From NCBI RefSeq assembly GCF_001192795.1, contig NZ_DF968181.1, positions 1 to 64,000 of the forward strand: 64,000 bases of DNA. Direction: 5' to 3'. The notes under the pieces were generated by a model, which made no database searches, had not been told where the DNA came from, and saw only the letters and a list, made by a program, of their open reading frames with translations. The stretch comes from Flexilinea flocculi. Lineage in GTDB: Bacteria; Chloroflexota; Anaerolineae; Anaerolineales; Anaerolineaceae. Positions 25,861-34,180 of this stretch are shown here, piece after piece (position 1 is the stretch's first letter; the number at the start of each line of letters is the position of its first letter). Position numbers and translations under genes: made by a program.

Positions 25861-26505
25861 TTATCTGCGTTGTCCGTAGGTTTTAAATTTTTCTCCGACT
25901 ACGACCATTTCTTCTTTTGACAGGATGACCGGTTCGCCCATGCTCTTGCACTGCACATAGAGCCTTGCGACCAGTTCGATCTCTTCGGCGACGGCAAAGG
26001 CTGAAAGGATACTGGCTCCGACTGTGACTATACCGTGATTAGCCATCAGACAGGCGTTGTAATTCCCGATGGCTTCCAGAATGTTATCCGAAAGCTCCTG
26101 TGAACCGTAGGTGGCATACTTTGCCAGCGGAACCTTATTACCGGAAAAACCGACCAGATAATGCACTGCCGGCAGTTCCCAGTTCATACAGGCTATGGTT
26201 GTGGCATAAACCTGATGCGTATGCACCACGGCATTAATGTCGGTGCGGCGGTTCAATAATGCCAGATGGAATTTTGTCTCGCTGGAGGGTTGACGGCTGC
26301 CTTCAACAATGCTTCCATCCGGAGAGAGAACCACCACATCTTCCGGCTGCATCAGCAGGTAATCCATGCCGGAGGGTTTGATGGCGATCAGGTTCTCTTT
26401 CCGGTTGAAAATGCTGAGATTTCCGCCGGATCCGGTCGTTAATTGGGAGGCTATCAATTTCTTACCGTACTCTACAATCAGATTTCGTTCTTCTTCTAAC
26501 TTCAT
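25861..26505 (-). CDS. Class II aldolase (L-fuculose-1-phosphate aldolase-like)
   Basis: 214 residues from the ATG at 26505, preceded by CAGGAG; this matches the family's usual 215 residues, and the longer open frame is not needed. Motifs include TGSGGNLSIFNRKENLIAIK, the zinc ligands in AVVHTHQVYAT, and a third His in CLMANHGIVTVG. The family splits ketose-1-phosphates to dihydroxyacetone phosphate and an aldehyde, or epimerises ribulose-5-phosphate. It is the first gene of the sugar cluster, so with the downstream kinase it could form a two-step pathway for a ketose. No isomerase gene is present, which suggests the imported sugar is already a ketose or the isomerase lies elsewhere. Confidence 0.9.
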   Translation of the reverse strand: MKLEEERNLIVEYGKKLIASQLTTGSGGNLSIFNRKENLIAIKPSGMDYLLMQPEDVVVLSPDGSIVEGSRQPSSETKFHLALLNRRTDINAVVHTHQVYATTIACMNWELPAVHYLVGFSGNKVPLAKYATYGSQELSDNILEAIGNYNACLMANHGIVTVGASILSAFAVAEEIELVARLYVQCKSMGEPVILSKEEMVVVGEKFKTYGQRR

Positions 26506-26706
26506 GAAATACTCCTGTTTGTCGAAAGGTGTTTTTATACGTTGGATATATTGATTATATTGTAAAGAATGGGAATCAAGTGTGACAATCATCATGCGCT
26601 TCTGCCAAAGTCGCCGGAGTTGATGATTGAATGACTGAAAATATTATAACGATATTGACATCGAAAATGTGCAAATTGGTAAAAAATTGGATTGAAATCG
26701 CAGAGT

Positions 26707-26772
26707 GGGGCGAAGCATCCGCCAATCATTGCTATGCTTTTCCAGGATTTCTCGAGGCGGATGCTTCGGCCC
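26707..26772. repeat. REP-like palindrome of a second family
   Basis: GGGGCGAAGCATCCGCC and GGCGGATGCTTCGGCCC are near-complementary arms around a 33-base centre. It is unlike the CGACCGG family near the RAYT. It occupies the gap between the aldolase gene and tRNA-Leu; nothing else is recognisable there. Confidence 0.82.
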
Positions 26773-26856
26773 TATTGATGGCAATAATATGAATGTGTTT
26801 CAATACATCCATCCACTGCGAAAATTTGCAGAGGTACATTAAGGGTAACATACGAA

Positions 26857-26889
26857 TACAAAAACGATCTCATGTTTCAGAGATCGTTT
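26857..26889 (-). terminator. Terminator downstream of tRNA-Leu
   Basis: AAACGATCTC and GAGATCGTTT flank ATGTTTCA. Read on the minus strand the hairpin ends in a run of T and lies four bases beyond the tRNA 3' end. Confidence 0.85.
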
Positions 26890-26893
26890 CTTG

Positions 26894-26977
26894 TAGCGCG
26901 AGTGGGGGTCGAACCCACATGATGTTACCACCGACAGATTTTAAGTCTGTTGCGTCTGCCTATTCCGCCATCGCGCC
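26894..26977 (-). tRNA. tRNA-Leu (anticodon TAA)
   Basis: The minus strand folds as a type II tRNA: acceptor GGCGCGA/TCGCGCT (first pair G-U), a D arm with GGCGGAATAGGCAGACGC, anticodon stem-loop CAGACTTAAAATCTG with TAA, a long variable arm, and T arm GTGGG TTCGACC CCCAC. The variable arm and anticodon both indicate leucine. CCA is not encoded. Confidence 0.95.
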
Positions 26978-27002
26978 AACATCTCCTTGATGGAGTCACT
27001 TT

Positions 27003-27030
27003 ATTTTAATCCACCCTAACATTAAGTCAA
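27003..27030 (-). promoter_or_regulatory. Promoter of tRNA-Leu
   Basis: On the minus strand TTGACT (27030-27025), a 16-base spacer and TAAAAT (27008-27003) precede the tRNA by about 26 bases. Confidence 0.7.
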
Positions 27031-27210
27031 GGTATTTCCCGAAATCTCAGTAATTGGTTATATTTAATTGCTATTCGACTTAATCAATAAAAAAATTCTC
27101 TCCATATTTCGAATGTTTGTTCATATTACGACCCCATCTGTCCTTAATGGCAAAATATCTGTGCTGTCATATTCAGAACATTTCAGATCATCATCCGTTG
27201 ATGAAAAGCG

Positions 27211-28131
27211 TCAGCCGATTCTGCAGGAGCGGACGCTGCGATCCGTGATGATGTCCTGTGCGGACACCTCTCCAAACAAAAGCGGCGCATTCGAATCATG
27301 CGTTTGATCTGTCAGGAATCTCCTGTTGCCGGGATGAACCGCATAGCAATAGCGGCAGCCGATCCGGCAGGTGTTATAGGTTCCGATATCGATCGAAGCT
27401 GCACAGTCGCATTCCTTGCGTTGATTTTTATCTTTCTCAGCCAAAACCGGATATCCAGCCAGTTTACTCAGCAATTGACTGTCGATGCAGTGGGAAGGCT
27501 GAATCTGGAACGCTGATAGATCCATGTTTTCAGCACAGGCGCAGAGCTCCAGACGGTTGCTTCTGGCTATTTTCCCGAGATTGTTTGCCAAAATGCGCTG
27601 ACTTTCATCCGAAAATGGATGCAAATGGAAAGCAGCCAGATTTTTTCCCGTATCACGGTAAAAATCAAGAAAACTGATGATGCATTGATGCGTGTATCCG
27701 CTCAGTTCATGAGCGATCCGCTCAAAATTCTCCAGATGATACGCAATGGAATACGATTCACTGATGATGATCGGATCATAACGCCAGATTACCCGATCCG
27801 GTCCGATTTGATCGGACAATCTCTTAAATGCAGAGATCAGGACTTCTTTTTTTGGAGGTATTCCGGGTTCCAGAGATCGGTCATAGGAATTAAGCGTAAA
27901 CAAAAAATAGTACGCATATTCCTGAAAAGCATCCAATTTTGGTATCAATGGCAGTGGATTTTTTGTCCAGAAAACAACGCCATCCACGACTTCCGGCGAA
28001 AGGCTGATGCGGCTGATCTGATGGAAACGAAACGGATTCCTGACCAGGACAAAACCTTCTTGAAAACGTTTGACGAGCCAATCTGAATAGCATGCCGGAA
28101 GATCGGTTCGGCGGCTGGCGCTGATTATCAT
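27211..28131 (-). CDS. DUF1848 family protein (radical-SAM-like, Fe-S)
   Basis: 306 residues. The opening MIISASRRTDLPACYSDWLV and VVFWTKNPLPLIPKL are characteristic of DUF1848. The C-terminal part carries a cysteine cluster, CDCAAS then CRIGCRYCYAV, consistent with an iron-sulfur cluster and possible SAM radical chemistry. The biochemical role of the family is not established. Its start lies one base from the stop of the PHP gene, so the three minus-strand genes from 29982 down to 27211 may be cotranscribed. Confidence 0.9.
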   Translation of the reverse strand: MIISASRRTDLPACYSDWLVKRFQEGFVLVRNPFRFHQISRISLSPEVVDGVVFWTKNPLPLIPKLDAFQEYAYYFLFTLNSYDRSLEPGIPPKKEVLISAFKRLSDQIGPDRVIWRYDPIIISESYSIAYHLENFERIAHELSGYTHQCIISFLDFYRDTGKNLAAFHLHPFSDESQRILANNLGKIARSNRLELCACAENMDLSAFQIQPSHCIDSQLLSKLAGYPVLAEKDKNQRKECDCAASIDIGTYNTCRIGCRYCYAVHPGNRRFLTDQTHDSNAPLLFGEVSAQDIITDRSVRSCRIG

Positions 28132-28132
28132 A

Positions 28133-28786
28133 TTATTTAAGATGCAATTTTTTTAATAGCACGGCTTTCCGGGAATAAAATCGAACCAGTAGCGACGATT
28201 CGTCACCGAAAACAGTCGCTTCCCGGACCGCCAGCCGCATTTCATCCGCTGTATGAAAATCCGGTAATTCTAATCCCATTCTGCCCAATTCGTGTACTGC
28301 ATGGCCGTCTGATCCGGCTGTAGCTGCCAAGCCATGCGCATTTGCGAAATCGGCGGCTTTTTGATTCAATCTTGGGGTGTTTCTCCCATTGGCGGTTTCG
28401 ATGGCATCCAGATAGGGCTGATATCGCAGCATTTCTGGCTCTGTCCAGCCCATGCGAGAAAAAGCATACGGATGAGAGAGCGAAATGAACGCATTCTGAG
28501 CAGTCAGTCGTTGAAAAGCCTCTTCCGGTTCCAACCATGGCGGGATTTCTTCTTCCACAAAATATGCCAGGATTTCTCCGCAAGTGGTTTGTATTTCCTC
28601 TCCAACAATCACAAAATCCGGATAACGCTTTTTCAGGATCATAGCGCCGGCAATCGTATTATGGTCGGTGATGATCAGCTTATCCAGCCCGATTCTTCGA
28701 GCCTGATCTGCCAGATCTTCTATCGGCGAGATTGAGTCCGGAGAATATTCGGTATGGAGGTGGCAATCGATTCGGATCGTTTTCAT
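28133..28786 (-). CDS. PHP domain phosphoesterase
   Basis: 217 residues from the ATG at 28786, whose ATGA overlaps the stop of the preceding gene. PHP metal motifs are visible: DCHLHTEYSPDS, LIITDHNTIAG, ISLSHPYAFSR and GSDGHAVHELG. Such proteins hydrolyse phosphoesters, often small nucleotides, RNA or sugar phosphates. The frame stays open for 450 bases upstream only because the neighbouring Thr-rich repeats are open in several frames. Translation is probably coupled to the mucin-like protein, an odd pairing of a cytoplasmic enzyme with a membrane protein. Confidence 0.9.
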   Translation of the reverse strand: MKTIRIDCHLHTEYSPDSISPIEDLADQARRIGLDKLIITDHNTIAGAMILKKRYPDFVIVGEEIQTTCGEILAYFVEEEIPPWLEPEEAFQRLTAQNAFISLSHPYAFSRMGWTEPEMLRYQPYLDAIETANGRNTPRLNQKAADFANAHGLAATAGSDGHAVHELGRMGLELPDFHTADEMRLAVREATVFGDESSLLVRFYSRKAVLLKKLHLK

Positions 28787-29982
28787 GGTTCTTTCGTCAA
28801 TGTCGGGCGGGATGTGTCGGTCGGCCGCAGTGTCTTGGTCGGCCATAATGTGGCAGTATGGGTTAAGGTGAGCGTCGGTATGCGTGTATCTGTCGGCCGC
28901 AGCGTACGGGTAGCCGTTTTTGTCGGTGTCATTGTAATTGTAGAAGTTATCGTTGGCGTTTTGGATGGTGTCCATGTCGGCGTGGGTGTTCGCGTGTTTG
29001 TTGGTGATACTGTTCTGGATGGAGTCCAGGTCAGACTGGGTGTCCGTGTAATGGTCGGCGTGCGTGTGACTGTCGGTGTTCTGGTGATCGTAGCTGTTGC
29101 TGTAGCAGTTGCCGTAAAAGTCGCAGAAGCCGTATGCGTATAAGTTCGTGTCGGTGAAGGACTGATCGTGGATGTTGGTGTAATCGTTGGCGTTTTCGTC
29201 AACGGCATTCCGCTGATTTGAAATCGTCCGGATGTATACCACTGATTACCGGCGAAAATTTGGAGTTCATATTCTCCGGGAAGCCAAATGTCCGAATCGT
29301 CGGGTGCGCAGATCGCCGATGCGTAACCGCCCGTACTGATTCCTTCTGTTGTCGCGGAACTGCATACGACCATTCTGTCATCCACACGATACCAGACAAA
29401 AAAGAACTGTCCGCCGGCGATCATTTTGTCAAAGCTGAAAAAACCGATGATCTGTCGGATCGGATTTTCAAAGATTTCCAGCGATTCGATCGGCATCCCG
29501 TCATCACCCAATTCACGCGTGAATTGAATCGGGCTGAAAATCAGAGCTTCACCAGGCGATGTTTCAGATGTGCTCAGTGGTTTCAGGAACTCTGGAAATG
29601 CAGGTGTATCGGTGATGGAAGGTGTATTGGTAATCGTTGGGGTTAATGAGACAGTCGGTGAAAGTGTGATTGTCGGGGTTAAAGTAACTGTCGGTGTATT
29701 TGTAATGGTGGGTGAAGGTGGAAAAATACTATATATCGCGGATTCGCCAAAATTGTTCAAGACAAATGCGGCTCCGACAAGCAGCATCGAGACCAGAATC
29801 AAACGCCATCCTCTTGAGACCATAGCCTGACGTTTTCGGAAGTAGACAATACGGTTCCCTTTTTTGATGGCATTCACACCTAATAAAAATGCCAGCACAG
29901 CTCCGCCTAAGGCGAGCAGAAAAGCAGTTCCGATTCCTGCTGTTATGTCGAGATTCAGTTTGAACCGGTTGAAGATATTCAT
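28783..29982 (-). CDS. Membrane protein with mucin-like Thr/Pro-rich repeats
   Basis: 399 residues from the ATG at 29982; the frame is open further upstream but that part overlaps a repeat remnant. Two hydrophobic segments (ITAGIGTAFLLALGGAVLAF and GWRLILVSMLLVGAAFVLNN) are followed by a short TPT-rich linker, a globular region of about 120 residues (FPEFLKPLSTSETSPGEALI to WYTSGRFQISGM) and a C-terminal Thr/Ser/Pro tail of about 130 residues built on TPTxTxTPT. Such tails are extracellular, probably glycosylated stalks, and are frequent in Chloroflexota. The globular part may be an Ig-like fold. The low-complexity DNA (28790-29200) is prone to length change. An extended -10 promoter sits seven bases before the ATG. 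Confidence 0.82.
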   Translation of the reverse strand: MNIFNRFKLNLDITAGIGTAFLLALGGAVLAFLLGVNAIKKGNRIVYFRKRQAMVSRGWRLILVSMLLVGAAFVLNNFGESAIYSIFPPSPTITNTPTVTLTPTITLSPTVSLTPTITNTPSITDTPAFPEFLKPLSTSETSPGEALIFSPIQFTRELGDDGMPIESLEIFENPIRQIIGFFSFDKMIAGGQFFFVWYRVDDRMVVCSSATTEGISTGGYASAICAPDDSDIWLPGEYELQIFAGNQWYTSGRFQISGMPLTKTPTITPTSTISPSPTRTYTHTASATFTATATATATITRTPTVTRTPTITRTPSLTWTPSRTVSPTNTRTPTPTWTPSKTPTITSTITMTPTKTATRTLRPTDTRIPTLTLTHTATLWPTKTLRPTDTSRPTLTKEP

Positions 29983-29989
29983 GATTGGG

Positions 29990-29998
29990 ATTATATCA
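29990..29998 (-). promoter_or_regulatory. Extended -10 promoter, probably giving a leaderless transcript
   Basis: On the minus strand TGATATAAT ends seven bases before the ATG at 29982, so transcription would begin at or beside the start codon. No ribosome site is present. The -35 region is poor and overlaps a fragment of the TTGCGA-type repeat (about 30010-30037). Confidence 0.5.
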
Positions 29999-30173
29999 CG
30001 CAGAAAATGGATTGCTTCTTTAAGATCGCAATGACAGATCGACATGGTAGTACTCCCGGGTATCTCGATTTTGTGCCCAGAAATCTCCAAATTTGAGTGT
30101 CAAAGGGATTTTGTTTCAAAAAGTGAGAAACTCATGTTCTAATTGCGGAAAATTATCTGAAAAACTGGAAGAA

Positions 30174-31244
30174 TCAGTTTACAGAAGTATTACGATTTTT
30201 CTTCTTCAAATATGTTAAAAATTTTGGCAGCGTTTTAACAAACAATCGGTAAATGGGCTTGTTTAACGGATAATCCCAGGCGCCCGGCGTGATCACTTCG
30301 TATCCTCCAAGCCCTTTCTTAAATTGATAGACGCCCCACATGCGATCGTTCTCATCAAAATGGTCTGGCGCACCCCAGAGGTCGTAGACTGCAGCTCCGG
30401 CTGCTTTGGCGGTTCGGATAGCTTCCCATTGCAACAGATAATTGGGCATTTTTTCGCGATGGAGATCGCGAGACATTCCATAGATATACCAGGCTTTTTG
30501 CGCATAGATAAAAAGCATCAGTCCTGCAACAGCTTCGCCATCCACTTCTGCGATCAACGGTTTTAAAATCCCGGCGGAGAAAAACCGATTCCACACATCC
30601 AGATAATAGCTCTTTTCACGGATGATAAACTGGTCACGAGAAGAAGTCTCCGCATACATAGCATAAATTTCTTCAAAATCTGACGGAGTTCCAATACGGA
30701 CAATGACGCCTTTTTTCTCAGCCAATCTGATCTTGTATCGAGTGCGCTGTTTCATGGCAGTCAGCAACTCTTCTTCAGACCGATGCAGGTCAATCCAGAC
30801 ACTGTTGGCAAACTGGATTTGCTGATCCGAAAAATGCCAGCTTTTCTTTTTGTACATTCCCAATAGTGTGTTTCCGGCATAAATCGGCTGATATGAATCC
30901 GAGTTCGGAATGCCAAAACCAACCGGTACATCCGGATCGATTTTCAGAAATATGGCATGCTCTTCTTTTGCTTTCCGGAGAATATCATCGATGACACGAT
31001 CGCGTAGCGCCAGATTGTTCCAGTCCAGCAGCGGACCACGTGGAATATACCAGAACGATTTACCTAATCCCAGCGGTTTTTTCAGGATCATTGCTGCTGC
31101 TTCAATTTTTCCGTCTTTGTCTTTCCATTGTTGAAATGCTGGTTCCCATCCAACATTTCTTTTAATTTCCGCCCATTCGGAAGTTTGCAGAATGGATGCT
31201 CCCGGCAGATCAGCGATCAGTTGATTCCATGAAACAGTATTCAT
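30174..31244 (-). CDS. FemAB family aminoacyltransferase-like protein, second of a tandem pair
   Basis: 356 residues with a FemABX/GNAT double-fold pattern: ASILQTSEWAEIKRNVGWEP near the start, WHFSDQQIQFANSVWIDLHR, RTRYKIRLAEKKGV in the middle, and YDLWGAPDHFDENDRMWGVY with FKKGLGGYEVITPG near the end. Members add amino acids to peptidoglycan stem peptides using aminoacyl-tRNA. Its ATG shares one base with the stop of the upstream paralogue (TAATG), so the two are translationally coupled. The exact residue transferred cannot be inferred. Confidence 0.9.
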   Translation of the reverse strand: MNTVSWNQLIADLPGASILQTSEWAEIKRNVGWEPAFQQWKDKDGKIEAAAMILKKPLGLGKSFWYIPRGPLLDWNNLALRDRVIDDILRKAKEEHAIFLKIDPDVPVGFGIPNSDSYQPIYAGNTLLGMYKKKSWHFSDQQIQFANSVWIDLHRSEEELLTAMKQRTRYKIRLAEKKGVIVRIGTPSDFEEIYAMYAETSSRDQFIIREKSYYLDVWNRFFSAGILKPLIAEVDGEAVAGLMLFIYAQKAWYIYGMSRDLHREKMPNYLLQWEAIRTAKAAGAAVYDLWGAPDHFDENDRMWGVYQFKKGLGGYEVITPGAWDYPLNKPIYRLFVKTLPKFLTYLKKKNRNTSVN

Positions 31245-32260
31245 TATCGCTTTTTCCTTTTGGATACAGCAGCAATAAACCGGTAAAACAACGGTATATA
31301 AGAAAAATCCAGTGTTCCAACGGTTCGGCGAATTTCTCCGCCAAATCCGCGTTTAAAGCGATAGACGCTCCAAAGTCCGTCCTGGCGATTCTGAAACTGC
31401 GATTCCAGTGTTTCCTCGGATTCGTCTGGAATTCCCCATAAGTCATACTCTGTGCAGCCATATTGTGCGCACATTTTCATGGCAGTCCACTGCAGCAAAT
31501 GATTTGGCATCCGATTACGTTCCTCGTTCGAAGAAGCTCCATATAAATAATAGCCGCGCTTCCCGCGGATGAACAGCATCAGCGCTGAAAGCGGTTTCCC
31601 TTCAAAGGAAACCATCAGAAGGTGCACTGTGTTTCCAGGTTTAAAACTGTCATAACATTTTTGATAATAAGTCGGGGTATGTACGCCGAAATTGTCACGA
31701 TCGCCGGTTTGTTCCATGAGATGGGAGAAAGCGGCGATCTGATCCGATTCTTCGACAACAAGGTCTTTCTTTTGGGAAAGCCGGATATTATAGCGTGTTT
31801 TTTGGTTCATCCGGTTGAGCCAGTCTTCTTCTGTGCCTGCCAGCGAAATAACCATAGTATTCGGAGGCTGAATCGTCGCGAAACCGGGTTGGAATCCATT
31901 CATGCTTTGTAACAAGATTTCTGCTTGAGGAGAATTTTGCCATTCATCCGGTTCGACACGCAAAAAAATTGCATGCCGTTTTCGGCATATTTGATGGATT
32001 TCGAGCCAGAGATTCTGATAATCCGGTGATTCTTGGGAGAATGAGACGGGTCCGCGCGGGATATAAGCGATCGTGAACCAGGGAATGTGATGCGGCAATT
32101 TACGGAAAAGGACCATTGCGCCTGCAGTTTCATTAGCGACATAAATCGGTTCCCAACCGAATGCGGTTTTTAATTTCCCCCATTCCGCGGTCTGTAGTAT
32201 GGAAGCATTCGTATTCTTTGCAAGCAAAGCTTGCCATTGTTGAGCGTTTATTTGTGTCAT
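31244..32260 (-). CDS. FemAB family aminoacyltransferase-like protein, first of a tandem pair
   Basis: 338 residues, a paralogue of the next gene: ASILQTAEWGKLKTAFGWEP, RTRYNIRLSQKKDLVVEESD, YDLWGIPDESEETLESQFQN and YRFKRGFGGEIRRTVGTLDF align closely. Two successive Fem proteins suggest a cross-bridge of more than one residue or two alternative substrates. The gene stands at the downstream end of an envelope polysaccharide cluster and follows the CapD-type gene by 18 bases. A cross-bridge would provide an amino nucleophile of the kind sortases use; the connection with the sortase-fusion proteins is inference. Confidence 0.9.
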   Translation of the reverse strand: MTQINAQQWQALLAKNTNASILQTAEWGKLKTAFGWEPIYVANETAGAMVLFRKLPHHIPWFTIAYIPRGPVSFSQESPDYQNLWLEIHQICRKRHAIFLRVEPDEWQNSPQAEILLQSMNGFQPGFATIQPPNTMVISLAGTEEDWLNRMNQKTRYNIRLSQKKDLVVEESDQIAAFSHLMEQTGDRDNFGVHTPTYYQKCYDSFKPGNTVHLLMVSFEGKPLSALMLFIRGKRGYYLYGASSNEERNRMPNHLLQWTAMKMCAQYGCTEYDLWGIPDESEETLESQFQNRQDGLWSVYRFKRGFGGEIRRTVGTLDFSYIPLFYRFIAAVSKRKKR

Positions 32261-32278
32261 AAGGATGACTAAGTCTTT

Positions 32279-34171
32279 TTATACAGTGAACATGTCCGTT
32301 GTCTGCATGCTGACCAGATTTGAGTCCGGTATTACTTCGTTCAGATATTGCCGGATTTCGCTGTCTCTTCCTTCTTTTGCAAAAGTTGTCAATTTTTCGA
32401 TAACTTCTGTAAGCTCTCGATCGCTTAGGAGGTCATCCCTGTTTAATTTAAAAATATCCGGATGAGCAGTCGGTTCAAGCGATTGCCCTTCGTTCCACAG
32501 ATCTTCACTCAGTTTTTCACCTGCGCGGATTCCGGTGAACTTAATTTCAATATCGCGTCCTGGCTCCAATCCGGAAAGCCGGATTAAATCTTCTGCCAGA
32601 TCCAGAATGCGAATTTGTTTGCCCATATTCAAGACGAATGTTTCATCATTCGAGCCAAGTCCTGCCGCTTCCAGCACCAGATAGACTGCTTCGGGGATCG
32701 TCATGAAATAACGCTGCATTTCAGGATGCGTTATGGTGACAGGACCGCCCTTTTTGATCTGATTTTTAAAGATGGGAACGACACTGCCGCGGCTGCCCAA
32801 AACATTTCCAAAACGCACAACGGTAAACTTTGTCTCCGATTTTTTGGATTCATTCAGCACAACATTTTCTGCAAGGCGTTTGGATGCCCCCATTATATTA
32901 ACTGGCCGCACTGCCTTGTCTGTGGAAATCATGACGAATCGTTCTGTGTGATTTTTACTGGCAGTGATTGCCATGTTCCAGGTTCCCTGAATGTTGTTGG
33001 TGATAGCTTCTTCCGCGTTGACTTCCATCAAAGGAACGTGTTTGTGCGCTGCTGCATGAAAAACGATATTTGGCCGTCGTTTTTCGAAAATTTCTTCCAG
33101 TCTGGTCAAATTCCGAATATCAGCGATCTCCGGACTGATCGGCAAATCCGGATAATTCTCGCGCATTTCAATCAGCGTTTCAAAAATACTGTTTTCACCA
33201 TGTCCCAGAAGAATAATCTCCACTGGATTCCAGCGTGCAATTTGACGGCATAATTCTCTGCCGATGGAACCGCCTGCACCGCTGACGAGGACGATCTTGC
33301 CGGTCAAAATTGTCCCGATGTTGTCCTGATTCAGCTTAACCGGATCACGCCGCAGCAGATCGGTAATTTCGACTTCACGCAGTTTGCTGAAGGATATTTT
33401 CCCGCCTAATAATTCATAAATACCGGGCATTGTCTGGAAAGAAATCCCTTTTTCGCGGCAGGCATCGGATGCCAGGCGAACTGTACGCCCCGGTGCACTT
33501 GGGATTGCGAAGAAACAGGTTGTAACATGATGGCGGTCAATTTGACGGCTCAAATCATTCAGATTGCCAAGAACACGGATACCATAGATTTCCTGATTCA
33601 ACTTCTTGGGGTCATCATCAATGAATCCGACCGGATTCACATTCAATTGCGGATTTTTCTGGATCTCACGGCAAACTAAGGCGCCGGCGTCACCGGCACC
33701 GATGATAAAAGCCCTTTTTACGTCGTTGCGAGCTTTACTGACTGTATTATTCTCCATCTCAGCCAGATAGCGCAAAGAGAAACGGACACCGCCGACTGCA
33801 AACAGTGACAACATCCAATCAATGATCAGAACCAGCCTTGGAAATCCGATAAAGACTCTGAACGCAGCCAGAATGATCAAGACCGCCGAAACAACCGCAG
33901 ACGCGCACGTTACGGCGATGATGATGCCTTTTAATTCGTTAATACTGGCGTAGTTCCATAAACGGCGATACATCCCGAAAAGGAAATATACAACCGGTTT
34001 GATTAAAACAGAGACAGCAACCATCCAAAGAGTGGATGGAAGATATTTCTGGAATGCAGCTCCAAGTTCGAAACGCAGGAAGTAGCTCCCAAAAACACAA
34101 ATTACGATGAACATCACATCAATCAGAAAGATATAACGATTCCGCAGATTTTTCCTCAAATGGAGCGCCAT
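32279..34171 (-). CDS. CapD/WbpM-type nucleotide-sugar 4,6-dehydratase
   Basis: 630 residues. Four N-terminal membrane segments (about 10-130) are followed by a CoA/NAD-binding-like domain with FIIGAGDAGALVCREIQ and an SDR domain with VSGAGGSIGRELCRQI. The active site reads MISTDKAVRPVNIMGASKR, where Met replaces the usual Tyr, exactly as in the WbpM/PglF/CapD group. These enzymes convert UDP-GlcNAc to a 4-keto-6-deoxy sugar, the first step to bacillosamine- or FucNAc-type sugars for capsule, O-antigen or glycoprotein. It lies between the glycosylphosphotransferase and FemAB genes on the same strand. Confidence 0.94.
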   Translation of the reverse strand: MALHLRKNLRNRYIFLIDVMFIVICVFGSYFLRFELGAAFQKYLPSTLWMVAVSVLIKPVVYFLFGMYRRLWNYASINELKGIIIAVTCASAVVSAVLIILAAFRVFIGFPRLVLIIDWMLSLFAVGGVRFSLRYLAEMENNTVSKARNDVKRAFIIGAGDAGALVCREIQKNPQLNVNPVGFIDDDPKKLNQEIYGIRVLGNLNDLSRQIDRHHVTTCFFAIPSAPGRTVRLASDACREKGISFQTMPGIYELLGGKISFSKLREVEITDLLRRDPVKLNQDNIGTILTGKIVLVSGAGGSIGRELCRQIARWNPVEIILLGHGENSIFETLIEMRENYPDLPISPEIADIRNLTRLEEIFEKRRPNIVFHAAAHKHVPLMEVNAEEAITNNIQGTWNMAITASKNHTERFVMISTDKAVRPVNIMGASKRLAENVVLNESKKSETKFTVVRFGNVLGSRGSVVPIFKNQIKKGGPVTITHPEMQRYFMTIPEAVYLVLEAAGLGSNDETFVLNMGKQIRILDLAEDLIRLSGLEPGRDIEIKFTGIRAGEKLSEDLWNEGQSLEPTAHPDIFKLNRDDLLSDRELTEVIEKLTTFAKEGRDSEIRQYLNEVIPDSNLVSMQTTDMFTV

Positions 34172-34180
34172 AAAAAAATT

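Noticed and set aside
19184-26505. Complete xylose catabolic operon
   Set aside because: No xylose isomerase gene is present, and a class II aldolase is. The kinase substrate cannot be fixed as xylulose.
28133-29242. A 369-residue protein with an Asp/Thr/His-rich N-terminus fused to PHP
   Set aside because: The N-terminal 150 residues are an off-frame reading of the Thr/Pro repeat DNA. The PHP protein starts at 28786 with an ATGA overlap.
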